Made by a program: the position numbers and the translations under genes | Part shown: piece by piece, positions 34,268-42,956 of the stretch | Layout of the letters: every line of letters begins with the position of its first letter | Position numbering within the stretch: the first letter of the stretch is position 1 | The notes under the pieces: model-generated | What the model was told of the DNA's origin: nothing | Database searches by the model: none | What the model saw: the letters and a program-made list of their open reading frames with translations, nothing else | Assembly: GCA_019115125.1 (NCBI GenBank) | Contig: DXEG01000023.1 | Span: 1-64,000, forward strand | DNA from: Candidatus Blautia faecipullorum | Lineage (GTDB): Bacteria; Bacillota; Clostridia; Lachnospirales; Lachnospiraceae | Reading direction: 5' to 3' | DNA length: 64,000 bases

Positions 34268-35272
34268 ATGAACAGAACCGTTGAAAAAGAGACAGAGAAA
34301 AATAGAGTGAAGATCGCAATTCTTGAAGGAAAAAGTCTGGGGGAGGATATGGACTTTGCCCCCTTTTATGAGCTGGGGGATGTGACGCTATATCCCAAAA
34401 CTTCCCCGGAGGAAATGCCGGAGCGGATCAAAGACGCGGACATTATCATAGCCAATAAGCTTCCCATGTGCGCTCAGACGCTGGACGGAACCCAGAGGCT
34501 GAAGCTGGTCTGCCTTACTGCTACGGGGATCAATAACCTGGATGGGGACTATCTTATTTCCAGGGGGATCCGGGCCTGCAATGTGGCCGGATATTCCACG
34601 GGGGCCGTGGCCCAGCATACCTTTGCTCTCCTGTTTTATCTGTGGGAAAAGCTCCGCTATTACGACGACTATGTAAAATCCGGCGATTATTCCAGAAGCC
34701 AGACCTTTTCTCATTTCGCGGAGCAGTTTTATGAGCTTGAGGGAAAAACCTGGGGAATCATAGGTATGGGCGCCATCGGTCAGAAGGTGGCCGAAATTGC
34801 CGGGGCTTTCGGATGCCGGATCCTCTGCTGTTCCGCGTCCGGAAAAACATATGATTTTCCGGATAAGGACTGGGAGCAGGCGGATTTTGACACGCTGCTG
34901 AAGGAATCCGACGTAATATCCATCCACGCTCCCCTGAATGTCCATACGGATAATCTGATGAATATGGACGCTTTCCGCAAAATGAAAAACACCTCCGTGC
35001 TGATCAATGTGGCCAGAGGGCCTATTGTCAATGAACAGGATCTTTATACAGCTCTTATGGAGAATGAAATCGCGGGCGCGGGCCTTGACGTACTGAAGGA
35101 GGAGCCTATGAATCCGGAAAATCCTCTGCTTGGGATCCAGGACAGCCGGAAACTTCTGATCACTCCTCATATGGCATGGGCGCCTGTGGAGACGCGGTTC
35201 CGGTGCCGGGATGAGGTTGTGAAAAACATCAGGGCTTTTCTTGCCGGAAAGGAGCGGAACAGGGTTTATTGA
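34268..35272 (+). CDS. D-isomer-specific 2-hydroxyacid dehydrogenase
   Basis: 334 residues from the ATG behind AAAAGGAGAATTCT. The NAD-binding motif is GMGAIGQKVAEIAGAFGCRI. The catalytic arginine lies in NVARGPIVNE, the glutamate region in GLDVLKEEPM and the histidine in LLITPHMAWAP, the standard triad. The enzyme reduces a 2-oxo acid to the D-hydroxy acid or the reverse; the specific acid (for example glycerate or hydroxypyruvate) is not determined. The acyltransferase gene starts one base after its stop. Confidence 0.92.
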   Translation: MNRTVEKETEKNRVKIAILEGKSLGEDMDFAPFYELGDVTLYPKTSPEEMPERIKDADIIIANKLPMCAQTLDGTQRLKLVCLTATGINNLDGDYLISRGIRACNVAGYSTGAVAQHTFALLFYLWEKLRYYDDYVKSGDYSRSQTFSHFAEQFYELEGKTWGIIGMGAIGQKVAEIAGAFGCRILCCSASGKTYDFPDKDWEQADFDTLLKESDVISIHAPLNVHTDNLMNMDAFRKMKNTSVLINVARGPIVNEQDLYTALMENEIAGAGLDVLKEEPMNPENPLLGIQDSRKLLITPHMAWAPVETRFRCRDEVVKNIRAFLAGKERNRVY

Positions 35273-35273
35273 T

Positions 35274-36344
35274 ATGATGAAAAAAAGAATTGTCTGGATA
35301 GAGCTTTTGCGGATCGCGGCCTGTGCCGCTGTGGTTCTGCTGCACGCGGCGTCCCAGCACTTCCGGGACGTTCCCGTCGATACCTTTACCTGGAAGGTGT
35401 CCAATTTTTATCATGGGATTTCCAGATTCGCGGTTCCCTGCTTTGTGATGATCAGCGGCGCCCTGTATCTTGACAAAAAACGCGACTGGAATCTGAAAAA
35501 GCTGTGGCTTGGAAATATTCTCACGGTGGCCGCGGCCTATTTGTTCTGGCAGATATTTTACGGAGCTTACCGGATCGCGGTACATGGCTCCCCCGCCGTT
35601 GGAAGCGCTGAATTTGTGAAGAAAATGCTGGTTTATGTCAGTGATTCTTATTTCCACCTCTGGTATCTTCCAATGCTGATGGGGCTTATGATCATTACGC
35701 CCCTGCTTTGGGAGATCGTCAACAGCAGGCGGGGAAAGCAGTGGGAAGAATACCTGATCCTGCTGTTTCTGATATTTAAAATCCTGCCCTACACTATTGC
35801 GTACCTGCCGCTTCCATGGATGGATCATCTCAAGTCGCTGATGAACACGGTGCAGCCGGTGCTGGCAGTGGATTTTACAGGCTATTTTATACTGGGACAC
35901 TATCTTTATGCCTATGACCTCCCGAAAAAAGCAGAACGGGCGGTTTTTGCGGCGGGGCCGGTACTGATCATAGCGGGCATCGGGCTCTGTCAGTGGAGAT
36001 CTCTGGCTCTGGACAAGGCAGTGCAGTCCTTTTACGAAAATTATACGGTGTCCGCGTTTTTCTGGAGCGCCGCGGTATTTTTATTTTTTAAAAACTGTCT
36101 TGGCAGGATTACCTGGGACGAAAGACAGGAAAGGGTCATCTGTTATCTGGGAAGCTGTACCTTCGGCGTGTATCTGATTCATGCCTTCTTCCGCGACATC
36201 CTTCACAGGGCAGGGATCGACAGCATGATGATAGATAATACGGCAGCGGCAGTTCCCCTGACGGCGCTGGCTATTCTGGCGTTAAGCTTTGCGGCGGCCG
36301 CAGTGTTAAAATGTATTCCCGTGATTAAGAAATGGATTGTTTAG
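35274..36344 (+). CDS. Acyltransferase family membrane protein
   Basis: 356 residues; ATG at 35274 or 35277. About ten membrane segments. IELLRIAACAAVVLLHAA contains the family's arginine and catalytic histidine, and YFHLWYLPMLMGLMIITPL is the second conserved region of acyltransferase family 3. These enzymes transfer acetyl or other acyl groups to surface sugars or lipids. It is translationally coupled to the dehydrogenase before it, but a shared pathway is not obvious. Confidence 0.88.
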   Translation: MMKKRIVWIELLRIAACAAVVLLHAASQHFRDVPVDTFTWKVSNFYHGISRFAVPCFVMISGALYLDKKRDWNLKKLWLGNILTVAAAYLFWQIFYGAYRIAVHGSPAVGSAEFVKKMLVYVSDSYFHLWYLPMLMGLMIITPLLWEIVNSRRGKQWEEYLILLFLIFKILPYTIAYLPLPWMDHLKSLMNTVQPVLAVDFTGYFILGHYLYAYDLPKKAERAVFAAGPVLIIAGIGLCQWRSLALDKAVQSFYENYTVSAFFWSAAVFLFFKNCLGRITWDERQERVICYLGSCTFGVYLIHAFFRDILHRAGIDSMMIDNTAAAVPLTALAILALSFAAAAVLKCIPVIKKWIV

Positions 36345-36395
36345 TAACTGGGAAACGGATAGAAATAGAAAGACAGATTCCGGAGGATGACTGTA

Positions 36396-37292
36396 ATGAA
36401 TGACAAAAGAAAACTGGGAAAACAGCGCAGAAGGGAGCTCCGGAGGGCGATTGAAATGGAGCTGAAGGAACACAGAAGCTCCTTTCTTGTCTTTTCGGTA
36501 CTGCGTATCCTGGTGATCGTCTGCCTGGTCCGCCAGGCGTTCCTGCACAATTACGAGGGTCTTTTTCTCAGTGCCCTGACATTGCTCCTTCTGTATATTC
36601 CGAGCTGGATACAGGTGCGGCTCCGCATTGAAATCCCCATCGGCCTGGAGATCGCGATCCTCTGCTTCATCTTCGCTGCGGAAATCCTGGGAGAGATCAA
36701 CGCCTTTTATATTGTGATCCCTGGCTGGGATACTATTCTTCATACGCTGAACGGATTTCTGTGCGCGGCGGTGGGATTTTCCCTGGTGCTGCTTCTGAAT
36801 GATAACGAAAAACTTACTTTCGAGCTGTCGCCCTTTTTCCTGGCGCTGGTTGCCTTCTGCTTTTCCATGACGGTGGGAGTTCTCTGGGAATTTTTTGAGT
36901 GCGCCATGGACCGGTTCTTCCTGCTGGATATGCAGAAGGATACCATCCTTCATACCATCAGCACCGTAAATCTGGATCCCGCCGGGGGCAATCATCCGGT
37001 GGTGGTGAGAGATATCCAGGATATGATCCTGGTGCATGGGGACGGAACCCGGCAGGCCCTGGGGCTGGGCGGATATCTTGACCTGGGACTGCGCGATACG
37101 ATGAAGGACCTTTTTGTGAATTTTATCGGCGCTCTTGTGTTTTCTGTGATCGGATTTTTCTATGCCAGAGGAAGAGGAAAAAAGAGTATGATCTCCCTTT
37201 TTGTACCCAGGCGGAAATCCCGGAACCGGGATTATCTTTCGATGGTGAAACGAAAAAACGAACAAACAGCAGAAAAAAAACACTCGTTGTGA
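36396..37292 (+). CDS. Polytopic membrane protein, YjdF/DUF2238-like
   Basis: 298 residues from the second of two nearby ATGs, 8 bp behind GGAGG. A basic N-terminus precedes six or seven membrane segments. WDTILHTLNGFLCAAVGFSLV and VGVLWEFFECAMD carry the Asp, His and Glu pattern seen in DUF2238/YjdF-like proteins. A soluble insertion of about 70 residues precedes the last membrane segment, and the tail is strongly basic. Function is unknown. Co-directional with the acyltransferase, 51 bp after it. Confidence 0.6.
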   Translation: MNDKRKLGKQRRRELRRAIEMELKEHRSSFLVFSVLRILVIVCLVRQAFLHNYEGLFLSALTLLLLYIPSWIQVRLRIEIPIGLEIAILCFIFAAEILGEINAFYIVIPGWDTILHTLNGFLCAAVGFSLVLLLNDNEKLTFELSPFFLALVAFCFSMTVGVLWEFFECAMDRFFLLDMQKDTILHTISTVNLDPAGGNHPVVVRDIQDMILVHGDGTRQALGLGGYLDLGLRDTMKDLFVNFIGALVFSVIGFFYARGRGKKSMISLFVPRRKSRNRDYLSMVKRKNEQTAEKKHSL

Positions 37293-37299
37293 AATATTG

Positions 37300-37378
37300 A
37301 TTTTTAGTTTTTGACGTTCATAAATATTATAATCCCGCAGGATTCAGGTTTTAGTAATGCGCTGACTCCTGCGGGATT
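37300..37378 (+). repeat. Left copy of an identical 79-bp direct repeat
   Basis: Identical to 42233-42311. It contains the palindrome AATCCCGCAGGA 37331-37342 with TCCTGCGGGATT 37367-37378, an imperfect terminator without a T run. The pair brackets the two surface-protein genes. Confidence 0.85.
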
Positions 37379-37389
37379 CGTAAATTTTA

Positions 37390-37418
37390 TTGATTTTGCG
37401 TACAGGCGGGTATATACT
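37390..37418 (+). promoter_or_regulatory. Promoter of the first surface-protein gene
   Basis: TTGATT (37390-37395) and TATACT (37413-37418) with a 17-bp spacer, leaving a leader of about 70 nt. Confidence 0.6.
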
Positions 37419-37493
37419 ATTTTATGAAGAGAAACCTGAGAGCTGACTTATACAATATGAGATTTTGCTGAAAATGCTTAGGAGGACATGCGT

Positions 37494-40001
37494 ATGAAGA
37501 ATAAGAGTATTGCGTTTTTTCTGATCGCTACATTGGCTTTCAATTCTTCTGTTTATGCGGATGATTTTTTTGCGCCTGCAACGATCCTGGAAGAGACTTC
37601 GGGAGAAATTGAGGAGAAGGATACTGGGGAAGTTCAGGATCAGATTATGGATGGGATTTCAGAAGAGATTGAGGAAGCCCAAGAACCAACGGAATCGGTT
37701 GATATCCAGATCGAGACAGAGAACACAGAGTCGGCATCTGCCGCGGATGTTTCCGATGCAGGCGAGGATGCGTCCGCTCTTTTTGACGATGGAACTTCGG
37801 GTATTGCATCCATAGAAGCGAATACTTCTGACAGTGCCAATGACAGTACTAACCCGGAGGAAGAAGGACAGAATATTTATCAGGGATTTGTGTATGAAGA
37901 AAATGAAGACGGCACGCTCTCTATTACTGGTTATTGCGGCGAAGAAAAGGAGCATCTCGTAGTTCCGGAAACGATTAATGGAAAAGAAGTTACATGGATA
38001 AAAGCCGGATTTGCCGATTCAGTCAAAGATAGTTTGATCAGTATTAAAATTCCAGGTGTTGTAGAGATAGATTCTGGTACTTTTGAGTCTTTTGAGAAGC
38101 TGGAAAGCGTAGAAGCTCCAAAGGTTACTCAGCTGGGCAACGGTACTTTCAGAAATTGTTATTCTCTGAAAAACGTAAATCTGGAACAATGTACGTTAAT
38201 GAAAGGCAGCAACTTTATAAATTGTAAGGCGCTGGAGGAAATCAATCTTCCAAACGTTACGCGGACGGGAGAAATAGAGTTTCCCCAATGCACCTCGTTG
38301 AAAAGTGTTCAGCTTCCAAAACTTAAAGGGATAGGAATCGCGACTTTTGCAAGGTGCACTTCTCTGAAAAGTATTTATCTTCCAAGCGCTACCTGGATAG
38401 GGCCCCAGTCCTTTGCCGAATGTTTCTCACTGGAGAGTGTTGATGTTTCAAATGCTACGGGGGTGGCTGCGGAGGCTTTTTTGAGAAGTTCAGCTCTGAA
38501 GAATGTACATATTCCAAATGTAACAGAGATATGGCGTGAGGCCTTTTCCGGATGTTCTTCGCTGAAGAACATCCAGCTTCCAAAAGTGGAGTGTATTATG
38601 GCCGGAGCATTTCAAAATTGCAGCAGCCTGGAAACAATCGATCTGTCATCTGCAACGGAGATTTATGATAGGGCCTTTATAAACTGTCTGAACTTAAAAA
38701 CCGCCATTTTTTCCAACTCACTTGACTCGATTGGGGACTTTGCCTTTGGATATGCCGTAGAGGACGGTTATGATCCGAATAATGAATCAGAGCATATATA
38801 TAGATACCCTGGAAATCTGACGGTCTATTGCCCCTCAGGTTCTGTAGCCTGGGATTATGCCAATTTAATTGGCATTCCAATTGTCCTGACAGGGTCGGCT
38901 CAGGAGATCACTTTAGATACGCCCAAACTTAATAGAACCGTATCTGCAGATGCAGAAAATATCAATCTGAACTGGAGTAAAGTGCCAAATGCAGACGGAT
39001 ATCGTATTTATATAAAATCCGATGGAAAATGGCAGGGACTTGGCAATACAAGAGCTGTCTCTTATACCTACACAAAAGCGAAAGCAGGGCAAACATACAC
39101 CTTCACTGTCCGGGCGTATAAGAAAGCTGCTTCCGGCTATGTATGGAGCGATTATGACAAAAACGGCATTACAGCGACTGCTTTAGCTGCGCCAAAACTC
39201 AACAAGTCTGTGTCTGCAGACGCAAAAAATATCACACTGAACTGGTCGAAAGTGCCAAATGCAGACGGATACCGTGTTTTTGTGAGATCTAATGGGAAAT
39301 GGACAGGGCTTACCAATACAACAGCTTCCTCTTACAGATACTCGAATGCGAAGGCAGGACGAACTTATATCTTTACTGTCCGGGCGTATAAGAAGACTGC
39401 TTCTGGTTATGTATGGAGTAGCTATGACGAGGGCGGCGTTGCCGGATCTACTTTAAATGTGCCGAAACTCAGCAAGGCCGCAGCTACGGGCACAGGAAAA
39501 ATAACTCTGAACTGGACGAAGGCGGCAGACGCGGACGGGTATCGTGTTTTTGTGAAGGCTAATGGGAAGTGGCAGGGTATTGCCAACACAACGGCTTCCT
39601 CTTACACGTATTCGAAGGCAAAGTCTGGACGGACTTATACCTTTACTGTCCGGGCGTATAAGAAGACCGGCTCCGGTTATACCTGGAGCAGCTATGATAA
39701 GACTGGGATTACCGGAACAGCTCTGGATACGCCAAAGCTGAATAAGATCAGAAGACCCGGTACGAGAGCAGCTATAAGCTGGAAAAAAGTATCAGGCAGC
39801 ACAGGGTATGTGGTTTACCGTAAAGCCGGAACCGGACAATGGAAACGTGTTGGGATCGTTACGAACGGTACTTCTTTCACCGACAGGAACCTGAAGAAGG
39901 GTACGAAATATACTTATACTGTCAGGGCTTATGTCAGAGCGAATGGGAAGAGCACTTACAGCAGCTATGATAAAAAGGGCTTGTCTGTGACGGTCAGATG
40001 A
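37494..40001 (+). CDS. BspA-type leucine-rich-repeat surface protein with Fn3-like repeats
   Basis: 835 residues from the ATG 8 bp behind AGGAGG. Signal peptide at 1-23 (MKNKSIAFFLIATLAFNSSVYA). An acidic, Ser/Thr-rich linker extends to about 125. BspA-like leucine-rich repeats follow from about 125 to 465, with units of about 23 residues such as SLKNVNLEQCT and SLKSIYLPSAT. Four C-terminal Fn3-like modules follow, three sharing NADGYRVFVRSNGKW and TYTFTVRAYKK, the last more basic. There is no LPXTG, SLH or choline-binding motif, so the mode of attachment is unclear. Likely an adhesion or host-interaction protein. Confidence 0.85.
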   Translation: MKNKSIAFFLIATLAFNSSVYADDFFAPATILEETSGEIEEKDTGEVQDQIMDGISEEIEEAQEPTESVDIQIETENTESASAADVSDAGEDASALFDDGTSGIASIEANTSDSANDSTNPEEEGQNIYQGFVYEENEDGTLSITGYCGEEKEHLVVPETINGKEVTWIKAGFADSVKDSLISIKIPGVVEIDSGTFESFEKLESVEAPKVTQLGNGTFRNCYSLKNVNLEQCTLMKGSNFINCKALEEINLPNVTRTGEIEFPQCTSLKSVQLPKLKGIGIATFARCTSLKSIYLPSATWIGPQSFAECFSLESVDVSNATGVAAEAFLRSSALKNVHIPNVTEIWREAFSGCSSLKNIQLPKVECIMAGAFQNCSSLETIDLSSATEIYDRAFINCLNLKTAIFSNSLDSIGDFAFGYAVEDGYDPNNESEHIYRYPGNLTVYCPSGSVAWDYANLIGIPIVLTGSAQEITLDTPKLNRTVSADAENINLNWSKVPNADGYRIYIKSDGKWQGLGNTRAVSYTYTKAKAGQTYTFTVRAYKKAASGYVWSDYDKNGITATALAAPKLNKSVSADAKNITLNWSKVPNADGYRVFVRSNGKWTGLTNTTASSYRYSNAKAGRTYIFTVRAYKKTASGYVWSSYDEGGVAGSTLNVPKLSKAAATGTGKITLNWTKAADADGYRVFVKANGKWQGIANTTASSYTYSKAKSGRTYTFTVRAYKKTGSGYTWSSYDKTGITGTALDTPKLNKIRRPGTRAAISWKKVSGSTGYVVYRKAGTGQWKRVGIVTNGTSFTDRNLKKGTKYTYTVRAYVRANGKSTYSSYDKKGLSVTVR

Positions 40002-40024
40002 TCTGAAACCCGAGCAGACATAAA

Positions 40025-40078
40025 GAAGGGGCTGTGCTGATGATGGATCATCTAATCATTTGGTGTGACAGCTCCTTC
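40025..40078 (+). terminator. Hairpin between the two surface-protein genes
   Basis: GAAGGGGCTGT (40025-40035) pairs with ACAGCTCCTTC (40068-40078) with one mismatch; the following sequence, ATTATTTTGT, is only moderately T-rich. Confidence 0.55.
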
Positions 40079-40142
40079 ATTATTTTGTATTGCAAAGTGG
40101 GGTTGGGGAACATGCCCAACTAATACAGGAAGGAGCACATTT

Positions 40143-42188
40143 ATGAAGAATAAAAGTATCGTATTTTTCTTGACCGCTGCCCTGTCTTTTAATTCTGTTG
40201 TTTATGCAGCAGATTTTTCTGCGCCTGCGGCAGCCCATGAAGAGTCAGCGACTGTTGTGGAAGCTCTCGAACCAGAGAATCCAGATGGACTGATGGAAGA
40301 AGATCCGGAAGTAATCTCAGACACACAGGAGCCCACAGAGGTGGGAGTAGAATCTGATAACATCCAAATTGAGACAGAAAATTCTCAGTCGGCATCTGCT
40401 GATTTCGCTGAAACAGACGAGGAGGAGGCTATTTTTTTTGAAGATGGGGCTTCTGTCACCTCTTCTGCATATGAAAATTCTGCCGCCAGCGCTGATGACA
40501 ATATATACTCGGCAGAAGGACAAAATGTGTATCAGGGATTTGTATATGAAGAAAATGAAGACGGCACGCTCTCTATCACTGGATATTGCGGGGAGGAAAA
40601 GGAGCATCTTGTAGTACCGGAAACGATTAACGAAAAAGAAGTTACACGGGTAAAAGATGGGTTTGCTGATTCAATCAAAGACAGTTTGATCAGCATTAAG
40701 ATGCCTAGTATTGTAGATATAGATGCCTATACTTTTTCTTATTGTGAGAAATTAAAAATTGTAGAAGCCCCACAACTTATTTCTCTTAGCGGTTCTGTTT
40801 TTTATCATTGCTATTCTTTGTCAAAAATAAATTTAGAACAATGTAGAAGTATACACCAAAGTGCTTTTCTTCACTGCCAAGCACTGACGGAAATCAATCT
40901 GCCGAACGTTATACGTATATATCGAAGTGTTTTTTATGGATGCTCTTCATTAAAAAATGTTTATCTTCCAAAACTTGAATCTATTGGGGATAGCGCATTC
41001 CAAAATTGCAGCAGCTTGGAAACAATCGACCTTTCATCCGTAATTCAGATTGGCAAAATGGCCTTTGTGAATTGCCCAAATCTAAAATCCGTTATTTTCT
41101 CTAATGCAACTGAAAGTATGGGAACGGTTTCTTTTGGCTATAGCATAAAAGATGGGTATAGGCCTGAGAATTACCTGCATTATATCTATACAGATATTCA
41201 TGGTCTTACATTCTATTGCCCGTCTGGTTCCATGGCCTCAATTTATGGTCATGCAGTCGGTATCCCAGTTGTTTGGACAGATGTCACACCAACACCAGTT
41301 CCTACAACACCTACGGTAACGCCTGCGCCTACGGTGACACCGATCCCAACGGCAACGCCTGTTCTTACTTTGAACATACCCAGACTCAGCGAGGCTGTGC
41401 CTTCCGGAACGAAAAAAATGACCGTGAACTGGGCAAAAGTGCCGGGTGCGGATGGCTATCGTGTTTTCGTAAGGTCCAATGGGAAATGGCAGGCGCTTGG
41501 CAATACAGCATCTACTTTCTACATATACACAAAGGCGAAGAGCGGACAAACCTACACTTTCACTGTCCGGGCATATAAGAAAACAAATTCCGGCTATATC
41601 TGGAGTGCCTATAACAAGAATGGTATCCGGGGCATTGCTTTAGATATGCCAAAACTCAGCAAAGCTGCAATTGCAGGCACAGGAAAAATAAACCTGAGCT
41701 GGACGAAGACGGCAGCCGCAGATGGGTACCGTGTTTTTGTGAAGTACAACGGAAAGTGGCAGGCGCTTGGCAATACGGCTTCTGCTTCTTACACATATCC
41801 GAAGGCAAAGTCCGGACGGACTTACACCTTTACTGTCCGGGCGTATAAGAAAAACGGCTCCGGTTATATATGGAGTAGCTATGATAAGACCGGAATTACC
41901 GCGACGGCTCTGGATACGCCAAAGCTGAACAAAATCAGAAGATCTGGCACGAGGGCAGCCATAAACTGGAAAAAGGTATCCGGCAGCACAGGGTATGTAA
42001 TTTACCGTAAAGCCGGAACCGGACAATGGAAACGTGTTGGGATCGTTACGAACGGTACTTCTTTTACCGACAGGAACCTGAAGAAGGGTACGAAATATAC
42101 CTATACTGTCAGGGCTTATGTCAGAGTGAATGGGAAGAGTACCTACAGTAGCTATGATAAGAAGGGCTTGTCTGTGACGGTCAGATGA
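40143..42188 (+). CDS. Second BspA-type surface protein, paralogue of the preceding gene
   Basis: 681 residues from the ATG behind AAGGAGCACATTT. It has the same plan as its neighbour: signal peptide MKNKSIVFFLTAALSFNSVVYA, acidic linker, the shared segment VYQGFVYEENEDGTLSITGY, and leucine-rich repeats, though fewer. A Pro/Thr-rich spacer (TPTPVPTTPTVTPAPTVTP) then leads to two Fn3-like modules and the same basic last module ending in KGLSVTVR. The last module is almost identical to that of the first gene, and about 28 bp after the stop is also conserved, so the pair arose by tandem duplication or is homogenised by recombination. Confidence 0.85.
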   Translation: MKNKSIVFFLTAALSFNSVVYAADFSAPAAAHEESATVVEALEPENPDGLMEEDPEVISDTQEPTEVGVESDNIQIETENSQSASADFAETDEEEAIFFEDGASVTSSAYENSAASADDNIYSAEGQNVYQGFVYEENEDGTLSITGYCGEEKEHLVVPETINEKEVTRVKDGFADSIKDSLISIKMPSIVDIDAYTFSYCEKLKIVEAPQLISLSGSVFYHCYSLSKINLEQCRSIHQSAFLHCQALTEINLPNVIRIYRSVFYGCSSLKNVYLPKLESIGDSAFQNCSSLETIDLSSVIQIGKMAFVNCPNLKSVIFSNATESMGTVSFGYSIKDGYRPENYLHYIYTDIHGLTFYCPSGSMASIYGHAVGIPVVWTDVTPTPVPTTPTVTPAPTVTPIPTATPVLTLNIPRLSEAVPSGTKKMTVNWAKVPGADGYRVFVRSNGKWQALGNTASTFYIYTKAKSGQTYTFTVRAYKKTNSGYIWSAYNKNGIRGIALDMPKLSKAAIAGTGKINLSWTKTAAADGYRVFVKYNGKWQALGNTASASYTYPKAKSGRTYTFTVRAYKKNGSGYIWSSYDKTGITATALDTPKLNKIRRSGTRAAINWKKVSGSTGYVIYRKAGTGQWKRVGIVTNGTSFTDRNLKKGTKYTYTVRAYVRVNGKSTYSSYDKKGLSVTVR

Positions 42189-42232
42189 TTTGAAACCCGA
42201 ACAGACATAAAGAAGGGATGTCAGGAAAATTA

Positions 42233-42311
42233 ATTTTTAGTTTTTGACGTTCATAAATATTATAATCCCGCAGGATTCAGGTTTTAGTAATGCGCTGACT
42301 CCTGCGGGATT
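42233..42311 (+). repeat. Right copy of the 79-bp direct repeat
   Basis: Identical in sequence and orientation to 37300-37378, with the same palindrome. Confidence 0.85.
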
Positions 42312-42335
42312 GTTTATTGTTTCTGGCAGTGCGCT

Positions 42336-42602
42336 TCAGTCCTCCTCAATGACCTGGATCTCCAGATAGTCAAAGTCGATCTGTTCTATAAAACTGTCCT
42401 GAGAAAAACGGGTTTTGGAATGACGTTTAAAGTCTGACACGGAGCTGTCCAGCCAGATGGGATTTTCCAGGTCGAACTGATAGCAGATTTCCTCCAGTCC
42501 CCGGAAAACCTTGTGGGTTCTGGTATCGTCAGAGCCGTCGCATATGACGGTATCTTTCACCAGACGATTGTGCTTCCATATTTTTCCCCATAAACGAAAC
42601 AT
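42336..42602 (-). CDS. Small conserved protein of unknown function
   Basis: 88 residues from the ATG behind AGGAGGAAGCTTAT; an upstream in-frame ATG has no such site. The protein is soluble and acidic, with a basic start (MFRLWGKIWKHNRLVKD) and an acidic end (YLEIQVIEED). I believe close relatives are common in Lachnospiraceae, but no function is known to me. It is transcribed alone toward the 79-bp repeat. Confidence 0.7.
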   Translation of the reverse strand: MFRLWGKIWKHNRLVKDTVICDGSDDTRTHKVFRGLEEICYQFDLENPIWLDSSVSDFKRHSKTRFSQDSFIEQIDFDYLEIQVIEED

Positions 42603-42634
42603 ATAAGCTTCCTCCTGACGTACAAATACAAGTG

Positions 42635-42694
42635 ACAGTTCATAAGTTATCATAAATAAGTGTTTACATTTATTTATGATAACCTTAGAACTGT
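42635..42694 (+). repeat. Long inverted repeat between divergent genes
   Basis: Arms at 42635-42659 and 42670-42694, 25 bp each with two offset single-base indels, include the perfect GTTATCATAAATAA and its complement around a 10-nt loop. It lies 33 bp upstream of the minus-strand start, where it could be an operator, or it is a small mobile remnant. Confidence 0.6.
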
Positions 42695-42788
42695 TACAAA
42701 TTCCAATTCGTTCCCAACATCATAAAATGGGACGTTTCTTTTAGTATATCCAGAATACGGAGAGAAGTAAAGAAAAATGGATATTCCA

Positions 42789-42889
42789 TTGCGGAATCTT
42801 TAGAAATCTACTATAATAAAGTGGTGTGTAACTGAAAAACTGTTCCGCCAAAGGCGGACGGCGCGAAAAGGCGGCCGGTTTCAGGCCGC
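42789..42889 (+). promoter_or_regulatory. Promoter and double-hairpin leader of the hydratase gene
   Basis: TTGCGG (42789-42794) and TATAAT (42812-42817), spacer 17 bp. The leader then has two GC-rich hairpins, TCCGCC/GGCGGA at 42844-42858 and GCGGCC/GGCCGC at 42871-42889. The stretch from 42603 to 42956 contains no gene. Confidence 0.55.
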
Positions 42890-42956
42890 GGAATAAAACA
42901 AATACAGGAAATAGCGCGGAAGCGTTGGAAATGAATGAGAAATGGAGGAATTTTTT

